From JAEVLT01 sp044598425 (GTDB lineage Bacteria; Bacillota; Bacilli; Bacillales; Cytobacillaceae), in contig CP172536.1 in the NCBI GenBank assembly GCA_044598425.1, forward strand, positions 2,480,001 through 2,544,000: a DNA stretch of 64,000 bases, read 5' to 3'. How positions within the stretch are numbered: position 1 is the stretch's first letter; every line of letters begins with the position of its first letter. The notes under the pieces are model-generated. The model had not been told where the DNA came from, made no database searches, and saw nothing but the letters and a program-made list of their open reading frames with translations. Both the position numbers and the translations under genes were made by a program. Shown here one piece after another: positions 35,617-43,669 of the stretch.

Positions 35617-36451
35617 ATTTTGTGCCTCCCAGCTGCTGAAAAACATTCGTTCTCATTTTTTGGACGTCAGGAAAAATTCCCGTCCATTTTTCAAAAGCAA
35701 GCGCTCCCTGATAAACAAACATCTCCAGTCCATTTTGGACGATCGCACCCTTTTTTTTTGCATTTTGTAAAAAAAGGGTATAAAGCGGATTGTAAATAAT
35801 ATCACAAACAATCGCTTGTTCTCTCAGTTGATCAAGACTTATAGGCTGCTCTGAAAGGTTTGGATGCATTCCAATTAAAGTCGTTTGGATAATCAATTCA
35901 TAATCCGCTAACTTTCCAGCTGCCTGATCTAAGGAAAGAGCCTTGGATGCATTCTGAAACGGACAATCCTGCACAAGTTTCTCTGCCTTCTCGACCGTGC
36001 GATTAGCGATATCGATTGAAAAACTGGTCAACTGAGCCAGCGAAAAATAAATCGCGCGAGCAGCTCCGCCAGCCCCAATGATCAATGCCTTTTTCCCTGC
36101 TAATACTGGTAAAAAAGGCTCTATGCCCTTGATAAAACCAAGCCCGTCAGTATTATATCCAACAAGCTTTCCGGCTTGATTGACAACGGTGTTGACTGCC
36201 CCGATCTTTAAAGCTAATTCGTCAATTTCATCAAGAAATGGAATGATTGCACTTTTATGCGGAACCGTAACATTGAACCCGGCAGCACCTAACGCTTTTA
36301 ATCCTTTTACCGCATCATGTAAGTTCTCCTGTTTGACTTGAAAAGGGAGATATTCAGCATCCAAATGATAGTAACTGAATAAATCATTATGCATGGATGG
36401 TGACATTGAGTGGGCAATCGGATCGCCCAATACAGCAAAAAGTTTCTTCAC
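35603..36451 (-). CDS. aroE: Shikimate dehydrogenase
   Basis: NADPH-dependent reduction of 3-dehydroshikimate. From GTG 36451 (GGGGAGAGG upstream) 282 residues: GDPIAHSMSPSMHN, the catalytic NVTVPHK near residue 62, and the dinucleotide motif GAGGAARA near 130. Placed between yqeH and yhbY as in B. subtilis. Confidence 0.96.
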   Translation of the reverse strand: MKKLFAVLGDPIAHSMSPSMHNDLFSYYHLDAEYLPFQVKQENLHDAVKGLKALGAAGFNVTVPHKSAIIPFLDEIDELALKIGAVNTVVNQAGKLVGYNTDGLGFIKGIEPFLPVLAGKKALIIGAGGAARAIYFSLAQLTSFSIDIANRTVEKAEKLVQDCPFQNASKALSLDQAAGKLADYELIIQTTLIGMHPNLSEQPISLDQLREQAIVCDIIYNPLYTLFLQNAKKKGAIVQNGLEMFVYQGALAFEKWTGIFPDVQKMRTNVFQQLGGTKYVNR

Positions 36452-36481
36452 AAACCTCTCCCCCAAACTCTCTATATCTTT

Positions 36482-37588
36482 TTAAATAAGTGATTTTCGC
36501 ATCAATGTTTGGACACCTTTTGGCGCGTAAGCAATCACTTTCGCTCCGGGATCGTTTACTGTGATCCAGCCAAGACCAGAAAAAATAATATCCGTTTTCG
36601 CTTCCTTAATGATAAATTCCTGCTTCTCCAGTTCAGGAAAAGAGTCAAGCTGTTCCGGGCGCGGCGGAGAGAGCATTTCACCAACATGATTTTCATAAAG
36701 CGAATCCGCATTTTCCGTTTTTGTCCGATGAATTGGCAGTTCATTTGAAACATAGCATACAAAAGAACGTCTGCCGCTGCTTACATAATCGAATCTTGCC
36801 AAACCGCCAAAAAACAGTGTTTGCCCTTCGTTTAATTGAAAAATTTTCGGTTTAATTTCCTTTTTCGGTGTAATAACTTTTAAATCCCGCTTATCAACAA
36901 AATGAGCCATTTGATGGTGATTGATAATCCCCGGTGAATCAATTAATGATTTTCCATCATCAAGCGGGATTTTAATCATATCCAGAGTGGTTCCTGGGAA
37001 ATGCGAAGTGGTGATCACATCTTGTTCACCGGTTACCTCTTTAATAATCCGGTTAATAAACGTTGATTTCCCAACATTCGTACACCCAACGACATACACA
37101 TCTTTTCCATTTCGATATTCGTCAATCGCCGCGGCAGTTTCCTTCATAAAATGCCCCTTCGCCGCACTTACGAGAAAAACCTCCTCCGCACGCAGTCCAA
37201 GTTCTTTCGATTGCTGTTTCAACCAGTTGATCAGCTTGTTTCTTTTCACTGATTTAGGCAGCAAATCCACCTTATTTCCAACAAGTAAAATTCGGTTTCC
37301 ACCAACAAATCGATGCATCCCTGGGATCCACGAACCATTAAAATCAAAGATATCAACAATCATAACAATTAGGGCATCCGTTTTACCGATGCCATTTAAA
37401 ATTTTCAAAAAATCATCATCCGTTAAGCTGACATCTTGAACTTCATTGTAATGTTTCAAGCGAAAGCAGCGCTGGCAAATAATCATGTCTTTTTCTAATG
37501 CTGAATGAGGAGCATAGCCTAATTCATTTGGATTCTCCGTTTGAATCTTTACTCCACAGCCCATACATACATGTTCTTGTTCACTCAC
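36482..37588 (-). CDS. yqeH: Ribosome biogenesis GTPase YqeH
   Basis: Circularly permuted GTPase needed for 30S assembly. 368 residues: N-terminal zinc finger (CMGCG near 9-13, CQRC near 38-41), G4 motif VGNKVDLLPK before the P-loop GCTNVGKSTFINRI near 170, then DSPGI. This G4-before-G1 order is diagnostic. GTG 37588 has GGGAGG nine bases upstream. Confidence 0.96.
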   Translation of the reverse strand: MSEQEHVCMGCGVKIQTENPNELGYAPHSALEKDMIICQRCFRLKHYNEVQDVSLTDDDFLKILNGIGKTDALIVMIVDIFDFNGSWIPGMHRFVGGNRILLVGNKVDLLPKSVKRNKLINWLKQQSKELGLRAEEVFLVSAAKGHFMKETAAAIDEYRNGKDVYVVGCTNVGKSTFINRIIKEVTGEQDVITTSHFPGTTLDMIKIPLDDGKSLIDSPGIINHHQMAHFVDKRDLKVITPKKEIKPKIFQLNEGQTLFFGGLARFDYVSSGRRSFVCYVSNELPIHRTKTENADSLYENHVGEMLSPPRPEQLDSFPELEKQEFIIKEAKTDIIFSGLGWITVNDPGAKVIAYAPKGVQTLMRKSLI

Positions 37589-37592
37589 TCCA

Positions 37593-38108
37593 TTAATCCT
37601 CCCATTGAATCATCCCTTTTTTTCGGAACCAATTTAAAATTCTCCGTTCAATCAGGCGGTTAAGCCTTGTCGCAAATCCATCCGTTTGCGCGACCGGAAC
37701 AACAAGGATTGTGTGAAAGCCGCTGCGGTTTCCGCCTAAAACGTCAGTTAACAGCTGATCACCGATAACGACTGTCTCTTCCTTTTTTAAATTCATTTGG
37801 GCAATCGCCTTGCGAAACGCTCGTCCCATTGGTTTTCGGGCCTGGAAAATAAACGGAATGCGCAGTGGATCGGAAAAAGCTTTTACCCGGTTCTCATGAT
37901 TATTTGACACAATCGTTACCAAAATTTTATGCTTCTTCATATTTTCAAACCATTTTATTAATTGCGGTGTGGCATTTGGCCGGTTCCACTCTACCAGCGT
38001 GTTATCCAAGTCCGTTATAATTCCTTTAATCCCTTTGCTTTTTAAATGTTCAGGAGAAATATCCAAAATGCTTTTTACATGTTCATCCGGTAAAAAATAC
38101 TTTAACAA
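37593..38108 (-). CDS. yqeG: HAD phosphatase YqeG
   Basis: 171 residues from TTG 38108 (GAGGTG seven bases upstream), matching the family length; the frame extends to 38144 without support. HAD motif I ITDLDNTLVEW, motif II VTIVSNN, and GDQLLTDVLGGNRSG. HAD IIIA phosphatase; substrate not known in Bacillus, though relatives act on phosphatidylglycerol phosphate. First gene of a long operon. Confidence 0.92.
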   Translation of the reverse strand: MLKYFLPDEHVKSILDISPEHLKSKGIKGIITDLDNTLVEWNRPNATPQLIKWFENMKKHKILVTIVSNNHENRVKAFSDPLRIPFIFQARKPMGRAFRKAIAQMNLKKEETVVIGDQLLTDVLGGNRSGFHTILVVPVAQTDGFATRLNRLIERRILNWFRKKGMIQWED

Positions 38109-38149
38109 AAGATTACACCTCATTAAATTTGCATATATTTTCACGTACC

Positions 38150-38178
38150 ATCATAACCAATTTCTCCCCGTGTTTCAA
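38150..38178 (-). promoter_or_regulatory. Sigma-A promoter of the yqeG operon
   Basis: Minus strand TTGAAA (38178-38173), 17 bases, TATGAT (38155-38150), about 40 bases before the yqeG start. Confidence 0.75.
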
Positions 38179-38341
38179 AGTAAAGTATTCATCACGAATT
38201 GGAACATTGGTCAACTGTCAGGACACTTTTCTTCTATAATTGACAAAACGCTTGTTGTTTTACAAAAGATATTGTCGAAAACCTATCCCTAATTATATGT
38301 CTAAAAATATTTTTCGACAAATCCATCCTCGTTCCAGCAAT

Positions 38342-38440
38342 TGTGGATAAAGTTATTAACATTGTACACATTGATTTATATAGACTTTACTCATTTATAA
38401 ACAAATTAATCACAAGTTATCCACTAAAACCTGTGGATAA
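38342..38440. promoter_or_regulatory. DnaA-box cluster upstream of sda
   Basis: TGTGGATAA at 38342-38350 and 38432-38440 are exact inverses of the DnaA box TTATCCACA; TTATCCACT at 38417-38425 is one base off. In B. subtilis DnaA activates sda through such boxes, coupling replication initiation to a sporulation block. The rest of the 38179-38561 gap is AT-rich without genes. Confidence 0.85.
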
Positions 38441-38448
38441 CAGAACGA

Positions 38449-38477
38449 TTGTTCTATTCGTTTATTTTTGGTAGATT
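38449..38477 (+). promoter_or_regulatory. Candidate sda promoter
   Basis: TTGTTC, 17 bases, TAGATT, directly downstream of the DnaA boxes and about 85 bases before the sda ATG. Half-sites are imperfect. Confidence 0.5.
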
Positions 38478-38561
38478 AAGGGTACACACCTTGTACCTAC
38501 TAGTTTATGTGATCATTTATAAGTTAGAACAACTAACTTACATTTGGAGGTATAGCCATAT

Positions 38562-38702
38562 ATGCGCAATCTATCAGATGAATTATTAATCGAATCGTAC
38601 TTTAAAGCAAGAGAACTTAATCTGAGTGTCGATTTTATCCGCTTGATTGAAACAGAGATTCACCGGCGTTCGCTCACTAGCAAAATCAAAGTTTCCTCAT
38701 AA
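38562..38702 (+). CDS. sda: Sporulation checkpoint inhibitor Sda
   Basis: 46-residue helical hairpin that blocks sporulation histidine kinases (KinA) when DNA replication is perturbed. Begins MRNLSDELLIESYFKARELN and contains SVDFIRLIETEIHRR. ATG 38562 follows TGGAGG. Upstream DnaA boxes explain its regulation; a terminator follows 12 bases after the stop. Confidence 0.95.
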   Translation: MRNLSDELLIESYFKARELNLSVDFIRLIETEIHRRSLTSKIKVSS

Positions 38703-38714
38703 TTCAATGTCAAT

Positions 38715-38731
38715 GCCCTTAAGGGCTTTTT
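38715..38731 (+). terminator. Terminator of sda
   Basis: GCCCTT-AAGGGC followed by TTTTTC, immediately behind sda; psd converges from the other side. Confidence 0.8.
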
Positions 38732-38738
38732 CTTTTGG

Positions 38739-39533
38739 CTACAACTCAACACTTTTAATGAAATTTCCGATCTTTGCGCCCATTTTTAGTTCCACTGGAG
38801 GATGCAGCGTTCGGTCCGATTGAAAGATGTCTTTTTCAAATAGGAGAATGACAGTAGATCCAAAGCTAAAATATGCCATCTCTTGTCCCTTTTCCAAGGT
38901 ATCGCCAACATGGGATACTTCAATTGAGTTTACAAACATAGCCCCCACTTTGACGACAGCGACAAAACCATATTCCGTTTTTATTTCTGTAATCATCCGA
39001 TAATTTTTTGATAGGGTGCTTTTTCCGTATTTTAACCCCCACTTATTGACAGGAAATGATTTTTTGCCAAGCGTCCATCGTTTCATCACAATTCCTGTTA
39101 CCGGACTATGGATCCGGTGGTAATGGCTCGGACTTAAATAAAGAATCATGTATGTGCCAAGAATATACTTCTCCAATGCGGAAGCATCCTCAAGCATTTC
39201 TGCAACAGAATACCGTTTTCCCTTTACGATTATTTCACTGGTTTCAGTAATCGTTCCGATGTCTTCAAGGACTGCATCCACAGGGCTTGTGACTGTAACC
39301 ATACCTTCGTCAATTTGGCGAACGCCCGGCTTTAGTTTTCGAATAAAAAGGTCATGCAATGAAGGGAACTCCCCGAGTTCTTTTTCCATTTCGTCTTGAT
39401 TTAATTGGTAGTATCTTGCGAAGGACGGAACGGCCAATCGGCTTATACGAGAGCGGGCAAAACGCTTTAACAGCGCGGATGTCCATTTCCCATTTGTCAG
39501 TTCAATCAGCAAGCGGTAGAAAGATTCGATCAA
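38739..39533 (-). CDS. psd: Phosphatidylserine decarboxylase
   Basis: Makes phosphatidylethanolamine at the membrane. 264 residues from TTG 39533 (GGAGG eight bases upstream). The C-terminal FGSTVILLFEKD carries the G-S self-cleavage site that yields the pyruvoyl group; YHRIHSPVTG holds the catalytic His. The longer frame to 39548 lacks a ribosome site. Divergent from pssA, the preceding enzyme of the pathway. Confidence 0.95.
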   Translation of the reverse strand: MIESFYRLLIELTNGKWTSALLKRFARSRISRLAVPSFARYYQLNQDEMEKELGEFPSLHDLFIRKLKPGVRQIDEGMVTVTSPVDAVLEDIGTITETSEIIVKGKRYSVAEMLEDASALEKYILGTYMILYLSPSHYHRIHSPVTGIVMKRWTLGKKSFPVNKWGLKYGKSTLSKNYRMITEIKTEYGFVAVVKVGAMFVNSIEVSHVGDTLEKGQEMAYFSFGSTVILLFEKDIFQSDRTLHPPVELKMGAKIGNFIKSVEL

Positions 39534-39662
39534 TGTACAAACCTCCAAAAAGTGTAAAAATACTCTTTACGAAATAGCATAAAACGCTTAAAATTAAATA
39601 TTATAAAATAAATATAGGAAATTCATTCCCTTCCTGCTTACAAATAAGGAGTTGAGGAGTAA

Positions 39663-40202
39663 TTGTTTTTATTAGAAGTCTTTGATCAGACGTTAAAAAA
39701 ATTAAAATCCCAAACAGCCAATTTAATCACCTTAACCAATTTATGTTTGGGCGGTTTTGCAATTGTTTTTGGAATTCATGGAAATTTACGATTAAGCTTG
39801 CTGCTTATTTTTATGGCTGCCCTTGCCGACCGTTTTGATGGAATGGTCGCAAGAAAGTTTAACATTGAGTCCGATTTGGGAAAGCAACTGGATTCCATGA
39901 GTGATATTATATCATTTGGCGTTGCACCTGCACTATTGCTATACGAAGGAATTTTACACGAATTTGGCGGACCCGGCACCTTTTTTACTGTCTTTTACAT
40001 TGGGTGCGGAGCTTTCCGCTTAGCTCGCTTTAATATTACGGAAAGCAACGGGTACTTCACTGGATTGCCAATTACAGCTGCGGGCGTGCTGGCAACTTTA
40101 AGCTTTTTTGCAATTCCGTACTTTCCCCCGCAAACGTTTTTATTCATAATGATTATTTTATCTTTCCTAATGGTCGCTTCGTTTAAACTGAAAAAAATAT
40201 AA
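39663..40202 (+). CDS. pssA: CDP-diacylglycerol-serine O-phosphatidyltransferase
   Basis: Condenses CDP-diacylglycerol with serine. 179 residues with several membrane helices and the complete CDP-alcohol transferase signature DG-x2-AR-x8-G-x3-D-x3-D, seen as DGMVAR ... GKQLDSMSD near residues 59-83. TTG 39663 is placed behind GAGGAGTAA. Pairs with psd. Confidence 0.94.
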   Translation: MFLLEVFDQTLKKLKSQTANLITLTNLCLGGFAIVFGIHGNLRLSLLLIFMAALADRFDGMVARKFNIESDLGKQLDSMSDIISFGVAPALLLYEGILHEFGGPGTFFTVFYIGCGAFRLARFNITESNGYFTGLPITAAGVLATLSFFAIPYFPPQTFLFIMIILSFLMVASFKLKKI

Positions 40203-40227
40203 AAAGTGTTAGGCTCTAATAGCCATC

Positions 40228-40261
40228 AAAGCAGCGGAACGCTCGACCCGCTGCTTTTTTG
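40228..40261 (+). terminator. Terminator of pssA
   Basis: AAAGCAGCGG paired with CCGCTGCTTT around ten bases, ending in a T-run. Confidence 0.85.
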
Positions 40262-40474
40262 TTTTGATTAATTTGTTAAGCGCAGAAATTCATCAATAAT
40301 TCATCAATATCGTAATCTTCCGGGCATCCTCTTGTAAAATTTATTCCCCTTTCATTATAGGTCTATTTTCTAAAAATTTCTATTCTTCCGCAGATAACTG
40401 CCTAAGTTGCACTGCTATTTTTCAAAAGTTATAGTATAATTTTGTCATCACTTTGAAAGCAAATGGAGGAAAGC

Positions 40475-41155
40475 ATGGAGAATATCTTATTGGTCGATGA
40501 TGAACATAGAATGCTTGATTTATTAACACTCTATTTAACGCCGAAAGGATACCATTGTATCAAGATGACATCAGCATCCGCAGCCATCCGTTATCTTGAA
40601 ACCAGTAAAGCTGATTTGCTTTTATTAGATGTTATGATGCCGGAAATGGATGGATTTGAGGCATGCAGCGAGATTCGCAAACATTGGGATATCCCGATTA
40701 TCATGCTAACTGCAAGAGGGGAGAAGGCGGATATCATCAAAGGCTTAAAGCTCGGAGCAGATGATTATGTTTCGAAGCCATTTGATGAAGCGGAATTAAC
40801 GGCGCGGATCGAAGCCATTTTGCGACGAAAACAGACAAAGAATAAAATGATTGAATTCAAAGGGCTTCAATTTAAACAAGAATCATTTGAATTATTGTAT
40901 AAGAATCAGTCTGTTCCGTTAACTCCAAAAGAATTTTCCTTGCTCGGACTATTTTTACAGCATCCTAACAAAGTCTTCACCCGTGAGCATCTCCTCACAT
41001 CTGTTTGGGGGTTTTCCGCTGTAACGGAGAATCGAACGGTTGATTCCCACGTCCGGAACATAAGAGAAAAATTACGAAAAGCAGGCTTTCCGATTGATGA
41101 ATATTTGACAACTGTGTGGGGATTAGGGTATAAGTGGGTGAATAAGGAGTCGTAA
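40475..41155 (+). CDS. OmpR-family response regulator (orphan)
   Basis: 226 residues: receiver domain with acidic pair D8-D9, phosphoacceptor D52 in LLLLDVMMPEMDG, T79 and K101, followed by a winged-helix DNA-binding domain (LTPKEFSLLGLF, VDSHVRNIREKLRKAG, TVWGLGYKW). ATG 40475 follows GGAGG; a TATAAT lies at 40436-40441. No histidine kinase is adjacent: the next gene is a lipoprotein. Target genes unknown, perhaps including that neighbour. Confidence 0.9.
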   Translation: MENILLVDDEHRMLDLLTLYLTPKGYHCIKMTSASAAIRYLETSKADLLLLDVMMPEMDGFEACSEIRKHWDIPIIMLTARGEKADIIKGLKLGADDYVSKPFDEAELTARIEAILRRKQTKNKMIEFKGLQFKQESFELLYKNQSVPLTPKEFSLLGLFLQHPNKVFTREHLLTSVWGFSAVTENRTVDSHVRNIREKLRKAGFPIDEYLTTVWGLGYKWVNKES

Positions 41156-41195
41156 TGTTCAAAAATGAATTGCAATACAATCAGGGGGATTCAAA

Positions 41196-42173
41196 TTGAT
41201 TTACAAAAAAAGACTGGCCATTTCTATTTTAGCTGGAATGCTTGTTCTCGCCTCCGGCTGCGCAAGCCAAGACGGAAAAAAAACGGAACAGACAAAAAGG
41301 ATAACGGAACAGGAAGCGGCAAAACAATATAAAATGGTTACCGCCAAGAACCAAAAAATTGAACATATCCATGGAATCGGCTATCCTGGCAATGACGAAG
41401 CCTTGTATGTAGCCACCCATGAGGGCTTAAAGCTGCACAAGCAATCCAAATGGTTTGAAACGACAACGAACCATCATGATTATATGGGTTTTCAAGCAAC
41501 TGCAAGCGGCTTTCAGGCAAGTGGACACCCTGAAAAAGGAAGCGCATTAAAAGACCCGCTCGGCCTCGTTGAAAGCTTGGATCAAGGGAAAACACTGAAA
41601 AGATTGGCTTTTTACGGTCAAAGCGATTTTCACTACATGGCTTCCGGTTATTCGGAAAATGGAATCTATGTGATAAACGAGCAGCAAACTGGAAAGTTTG
41701 ATCCAGAAGTTTATTTTTCTAACAACAAAGGAAAAAATTGGAGCAAAAGTAAGTTTGACCAATTTGCCGCAAACTCCTTAGGAATGATGACCGTTCATCC
41801 AAAGGATGGAAAGACAATGGCGATGGCTACAAAAACCGGCATTTATTATTCTGAAAATAACGGAGATACAATGAAGCTTGTCACCGACCCGGTAATGGTT
41901 ACGGCTCTCACATTTGCAGGCGATGAGTTGCTTTATTCGAGCGTGGAAAACAAGCAGATTTTGTTAAAAAGGCTAAATCCAAAAACAGGCATACAGTCGC
42001 CTCTCTCTTTCCCGTTTCTTGATTACGATAATCCTGTAACCTATATTGCCGTTGATCCTAAAAATGAAAATAGATTTGCCTTTTCCACCTATAAAAATGA
42101 CTTATATGAATCCACGGATGGCGGAAAAAGCTGGGTAAATTTATTAAAAGATGGAAAAATTGAGCAGGACTAA
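41196..42173 (+). CDS. BNR-repeat lipoprotein (F510_1955 glycosylhydrolase-like family)
   Basis: 325 residues. The N-terminal signal ends in the lipobox LASGC, so the protein is anchored outside the membrane. It holds several BNR/Asp-box-like blades (SNNKGKNWSKSKF, SENNGDTMKLV, STDGGKSWVNL) as in beta-propeller sialidase or sortilin folds, plus a His-rich stretch (HIHGIGYPG; NHHDYMG; SGHPEKGS). Catalytic function is not demonstrated; the family name comes from an automatic label, recalled from memory. TTG start behind GGGGGA, 40 bases after the response regulator. Confidence 0.75.
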   Translation: MIYKKRLAISILAGMLVLASGCASQDGKKTEQTKRITEQEAAKQYKMVTAKNQKIEHIHGIGYPGNDEALYVATHEGLKLHKQSKWFETTTNHHDYMGFQATASGFQASGHPEKGSALKDPLGLVESLDQGKTLKRLAFYGQSDFHYMASGYSENGIYVINEQQTGKFDPEVYFSNNKGKNWSKSKFDQFAANSLGMMTVHPKDGKTMAMATKTGIYYSENNGDTMKLVTDPVMVTALTFAGDELLYSSVENKQILLKRLNPKTGIQSPLSFPFLDYDNPVTYIAVDPKNENRFAFSTYKNDLYESTDGGKSWVNLLKDGKIEQD

Positions 42174-42192
42174 TGCCTGCTCAATTTTTTTT
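42155..42192. terminator. Bidirectional terminator lipoprotein / sigK
   Basis: TTGAGCAGG and CCTGCTCAA around seven bases, with A-run before and T-run after. It overlaps the 3' ends of both converging genes. Confidence 0.85.
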
Positions 42193-42897
42193 CTTTCGTT
42201 CCTTTTCTGCCCGATAAAATTCGTGAAACATTTTCATAAGCGCCCGCTTTTCAATCCTAGAAACATAGCTCCTTGAAATTCCGAGTTCCTTGGCAATTTC
42301 ACGCTGAGTCTTTTCTTTTTGCAAATCAAGACCAAAACGTCCAATAATTACCTCTTTTTCCCTCTCATCGAGAACATCGATATATTGTTTGATTTTTTCT
42401 AATTCCATATTTAACTGGATTGTGTCAATCACATCTTCCGATTCCGATTTGAGAACATCGATAAGTGATATTTCATTTCCTTCTTTATCTTGACCGATCG
42501 GATCATGGAGGGAAACATCTTTTTTTGTTTTCTTCAAAGCCCTTAAATGCATTAAAATTTCATTTTCAATACAGCGGGCGGCATAGGTTGCCAGTTTTGT
42601 TCCCTTTCCTTCGGAGTAGCTTTCAATTGCTTTAATAAGACCAATTGTTCCGATCGAAATCAAGTCCTCTGCATCTTCTCCGGTGTTCTCAAATTTTTTG
42701 ACAATATGAGCAACTAACCGTAAATTATGTTCGATCAGCATGTTCCGGGCATGCGTATCACCTTCCGCCATCAGGCGCAAGTACTTTTTTTCTTCCGCTG
42801 CTGAGAGCGGTTGCGGGAAAGCATTATTTTTGACATACGAAACAAGAAATAAAAACTCTTTTACAAAATAACCAAGTGCAGTCAAGATGCCAGACAT
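42181..42897 (-). CDS. sigK: RNA polymerase sigma-K (mother-cell late sporulation sigma factor)
   Basis: 238 residues from ATG 42897 (GGGGGTGG upstream). An about 18-20-residue hydrophobic pro-sequence (SGILTALGYFVKEFLFLVS) precedes YVKNNAFPQPL, the expected mature start after SpoIVFB cleavage. Regions 2 (GEDAEDLISIGTIGLIKAI) and 4 (TQREIAKELGISRSYVSRIEKRAL) are intact. Unlike B. subtilis 168, the gene is continuous, with no skin element. Drives spore coat and mother-cell lysis genes. Confidence 0.96.
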   Translation of the reverse strand: MSGILTALGYFVKEFLFLVSYVKNNAFPQPLSAAEEKKYLRLMAEGDTHARNMLIEHNLRLVAHIVKKFENTGEDAEDLISIGTIGLIKAIESYSEGKGTKLATYAARCIENEILMHLRALKKTKKDVSLHDPIGQDKEGNEISLIDVLKSESEDVIDTIQLNMELEKIKQYIDVLDEREKEVIIGRFGLDLQKEKTQREIAKELGISRSYVSRIEKRALMKMFHEFYRAEKERKKKN

Positions 42898-43030
42898 GAA
42901 CATCCACCCCCGCTTTCCTTTAGGACTATCGCCTATACCTAATTCCTATGAAAAACAGCGAATGATTGTGTCTGTCCGAAAGATTTTATTTACATGTAAT
43001 AATTGCCAATGTCACATTATTTTAAAATGA

Positions 43031-43068
43031 AAGAAAAGCATTAACCTTTAGCTTGAAGGTTAATGCTT
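43031..43068 (-). terminator. Hairpin downstream of a small membrane peptide
   Basis: AAAAGCATTAACCTT paired with AAGGTTAATGCTTTT around TAGCTTG; on the minus strand CTTTCATTTT follows. It separates the 43077-43154 frame from sigK. Confidence 0.75.
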
Positions 43069-43076
43069 TTCTCCGG

Positions 43077-43154
43077 CTAATCGGCACTTACTTCCGCCGC
43101 AATGATAAGGCCAATTGCTCCAGTAACAACAAATGCAATAACAACCATGAACAT
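43077..43154 (-). CDS. Predicted 25-residue single-pass membrane peptide
   Basis: ATG 43154 (or the next in-frame ATG 43148) behind GGGGTGGAG encodes MFMVVIAFVVTGAIGLIIAA and then EVSAD: one hydrophobic helix with an acidic tail. It has its own terminator-like hairpin directly after the stop. Strong ribosome site, defined end and membrane character support a real micropeptide; not recognised. Confidence 0.55.
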   Translation of the reverse strand: MFMVVIAFVVTGAIGLIIAAEVSAD

Positions 43155-43260
43155 ATACTCCACCCCTTTTGAAGAAGCTATGTTTTCATAATTAATTTAT
43201 CACATTTTTGCATTCTTAACGCTGAAAAAGATGAATTTTATTACAGCAGGTTAAAATGAA

Positions 43261-43400
43261 TAAGAAAAACCGGGCAAAAACCGCCCGATCCTTTTTGGTT
43301 TGGCTGATAAACGGAGTCTGTTGATTTCCGCTCCAGGCACTCGCTTTCCGCGGGCGGTCGGGAGCCTCCTCGTCGCTTTGGCGGAGGGCACTGAAAAAGT
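43261..43400. repeat. Truncated left part of MITE-like element with flank
   Basis: About 125 bases nearly identical to 5491-5620: CGGGC/GCCCG hairpin with T-run, GGCTGATAAACGGAGT, then CTGTTGATT and the CCGCTCCAGG arm, and the left boundary GCACTGAAAAAGTCC of the nested piece. It stops where another copy starts at 43434. Confidence 0.8.
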
Positions 43401-43433
43401 CCCTTTAAATTTAGGGTTGTGTGTCTAAATTGG

Positions 43434-43622
43434 CTGTTGATTTCCGCTCCAGGCGCTTCGCTTTCCGCGGGCGTACCGGGGAGCCTCCTTGTCACTATGC
43501 TCTGAAAAGGCATGCATTTCCTTCGTGCGGTGCTATTTCAAGGGAGCTTTTTCAATGGTCTGCGGAGTCTCCCTTAACCTGCTTTTCCCGCTGGAGTCGG
43601 TGCCATCCGCTCCAATCAACAG
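43434..43622. mobile_element. MITE-like element with nested insertion
   Basis: Bounded by CTGTTGATT and AATCAACAG, with the same arms as 5548-5937. The ~60-base inner piece (GCATGCATTTCCTTCGTGCGG and GTGCTATTTCAA) is present here in the opposite orientation relative to 5845-5908 and 44265-44325, showing that it moved independently. Confidence 0.75.
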
Positions 43623-43669
43623 GGTGCAAGAACTGAATTAAGCATAGTTTATCTAGGCCTTTCTCATTT

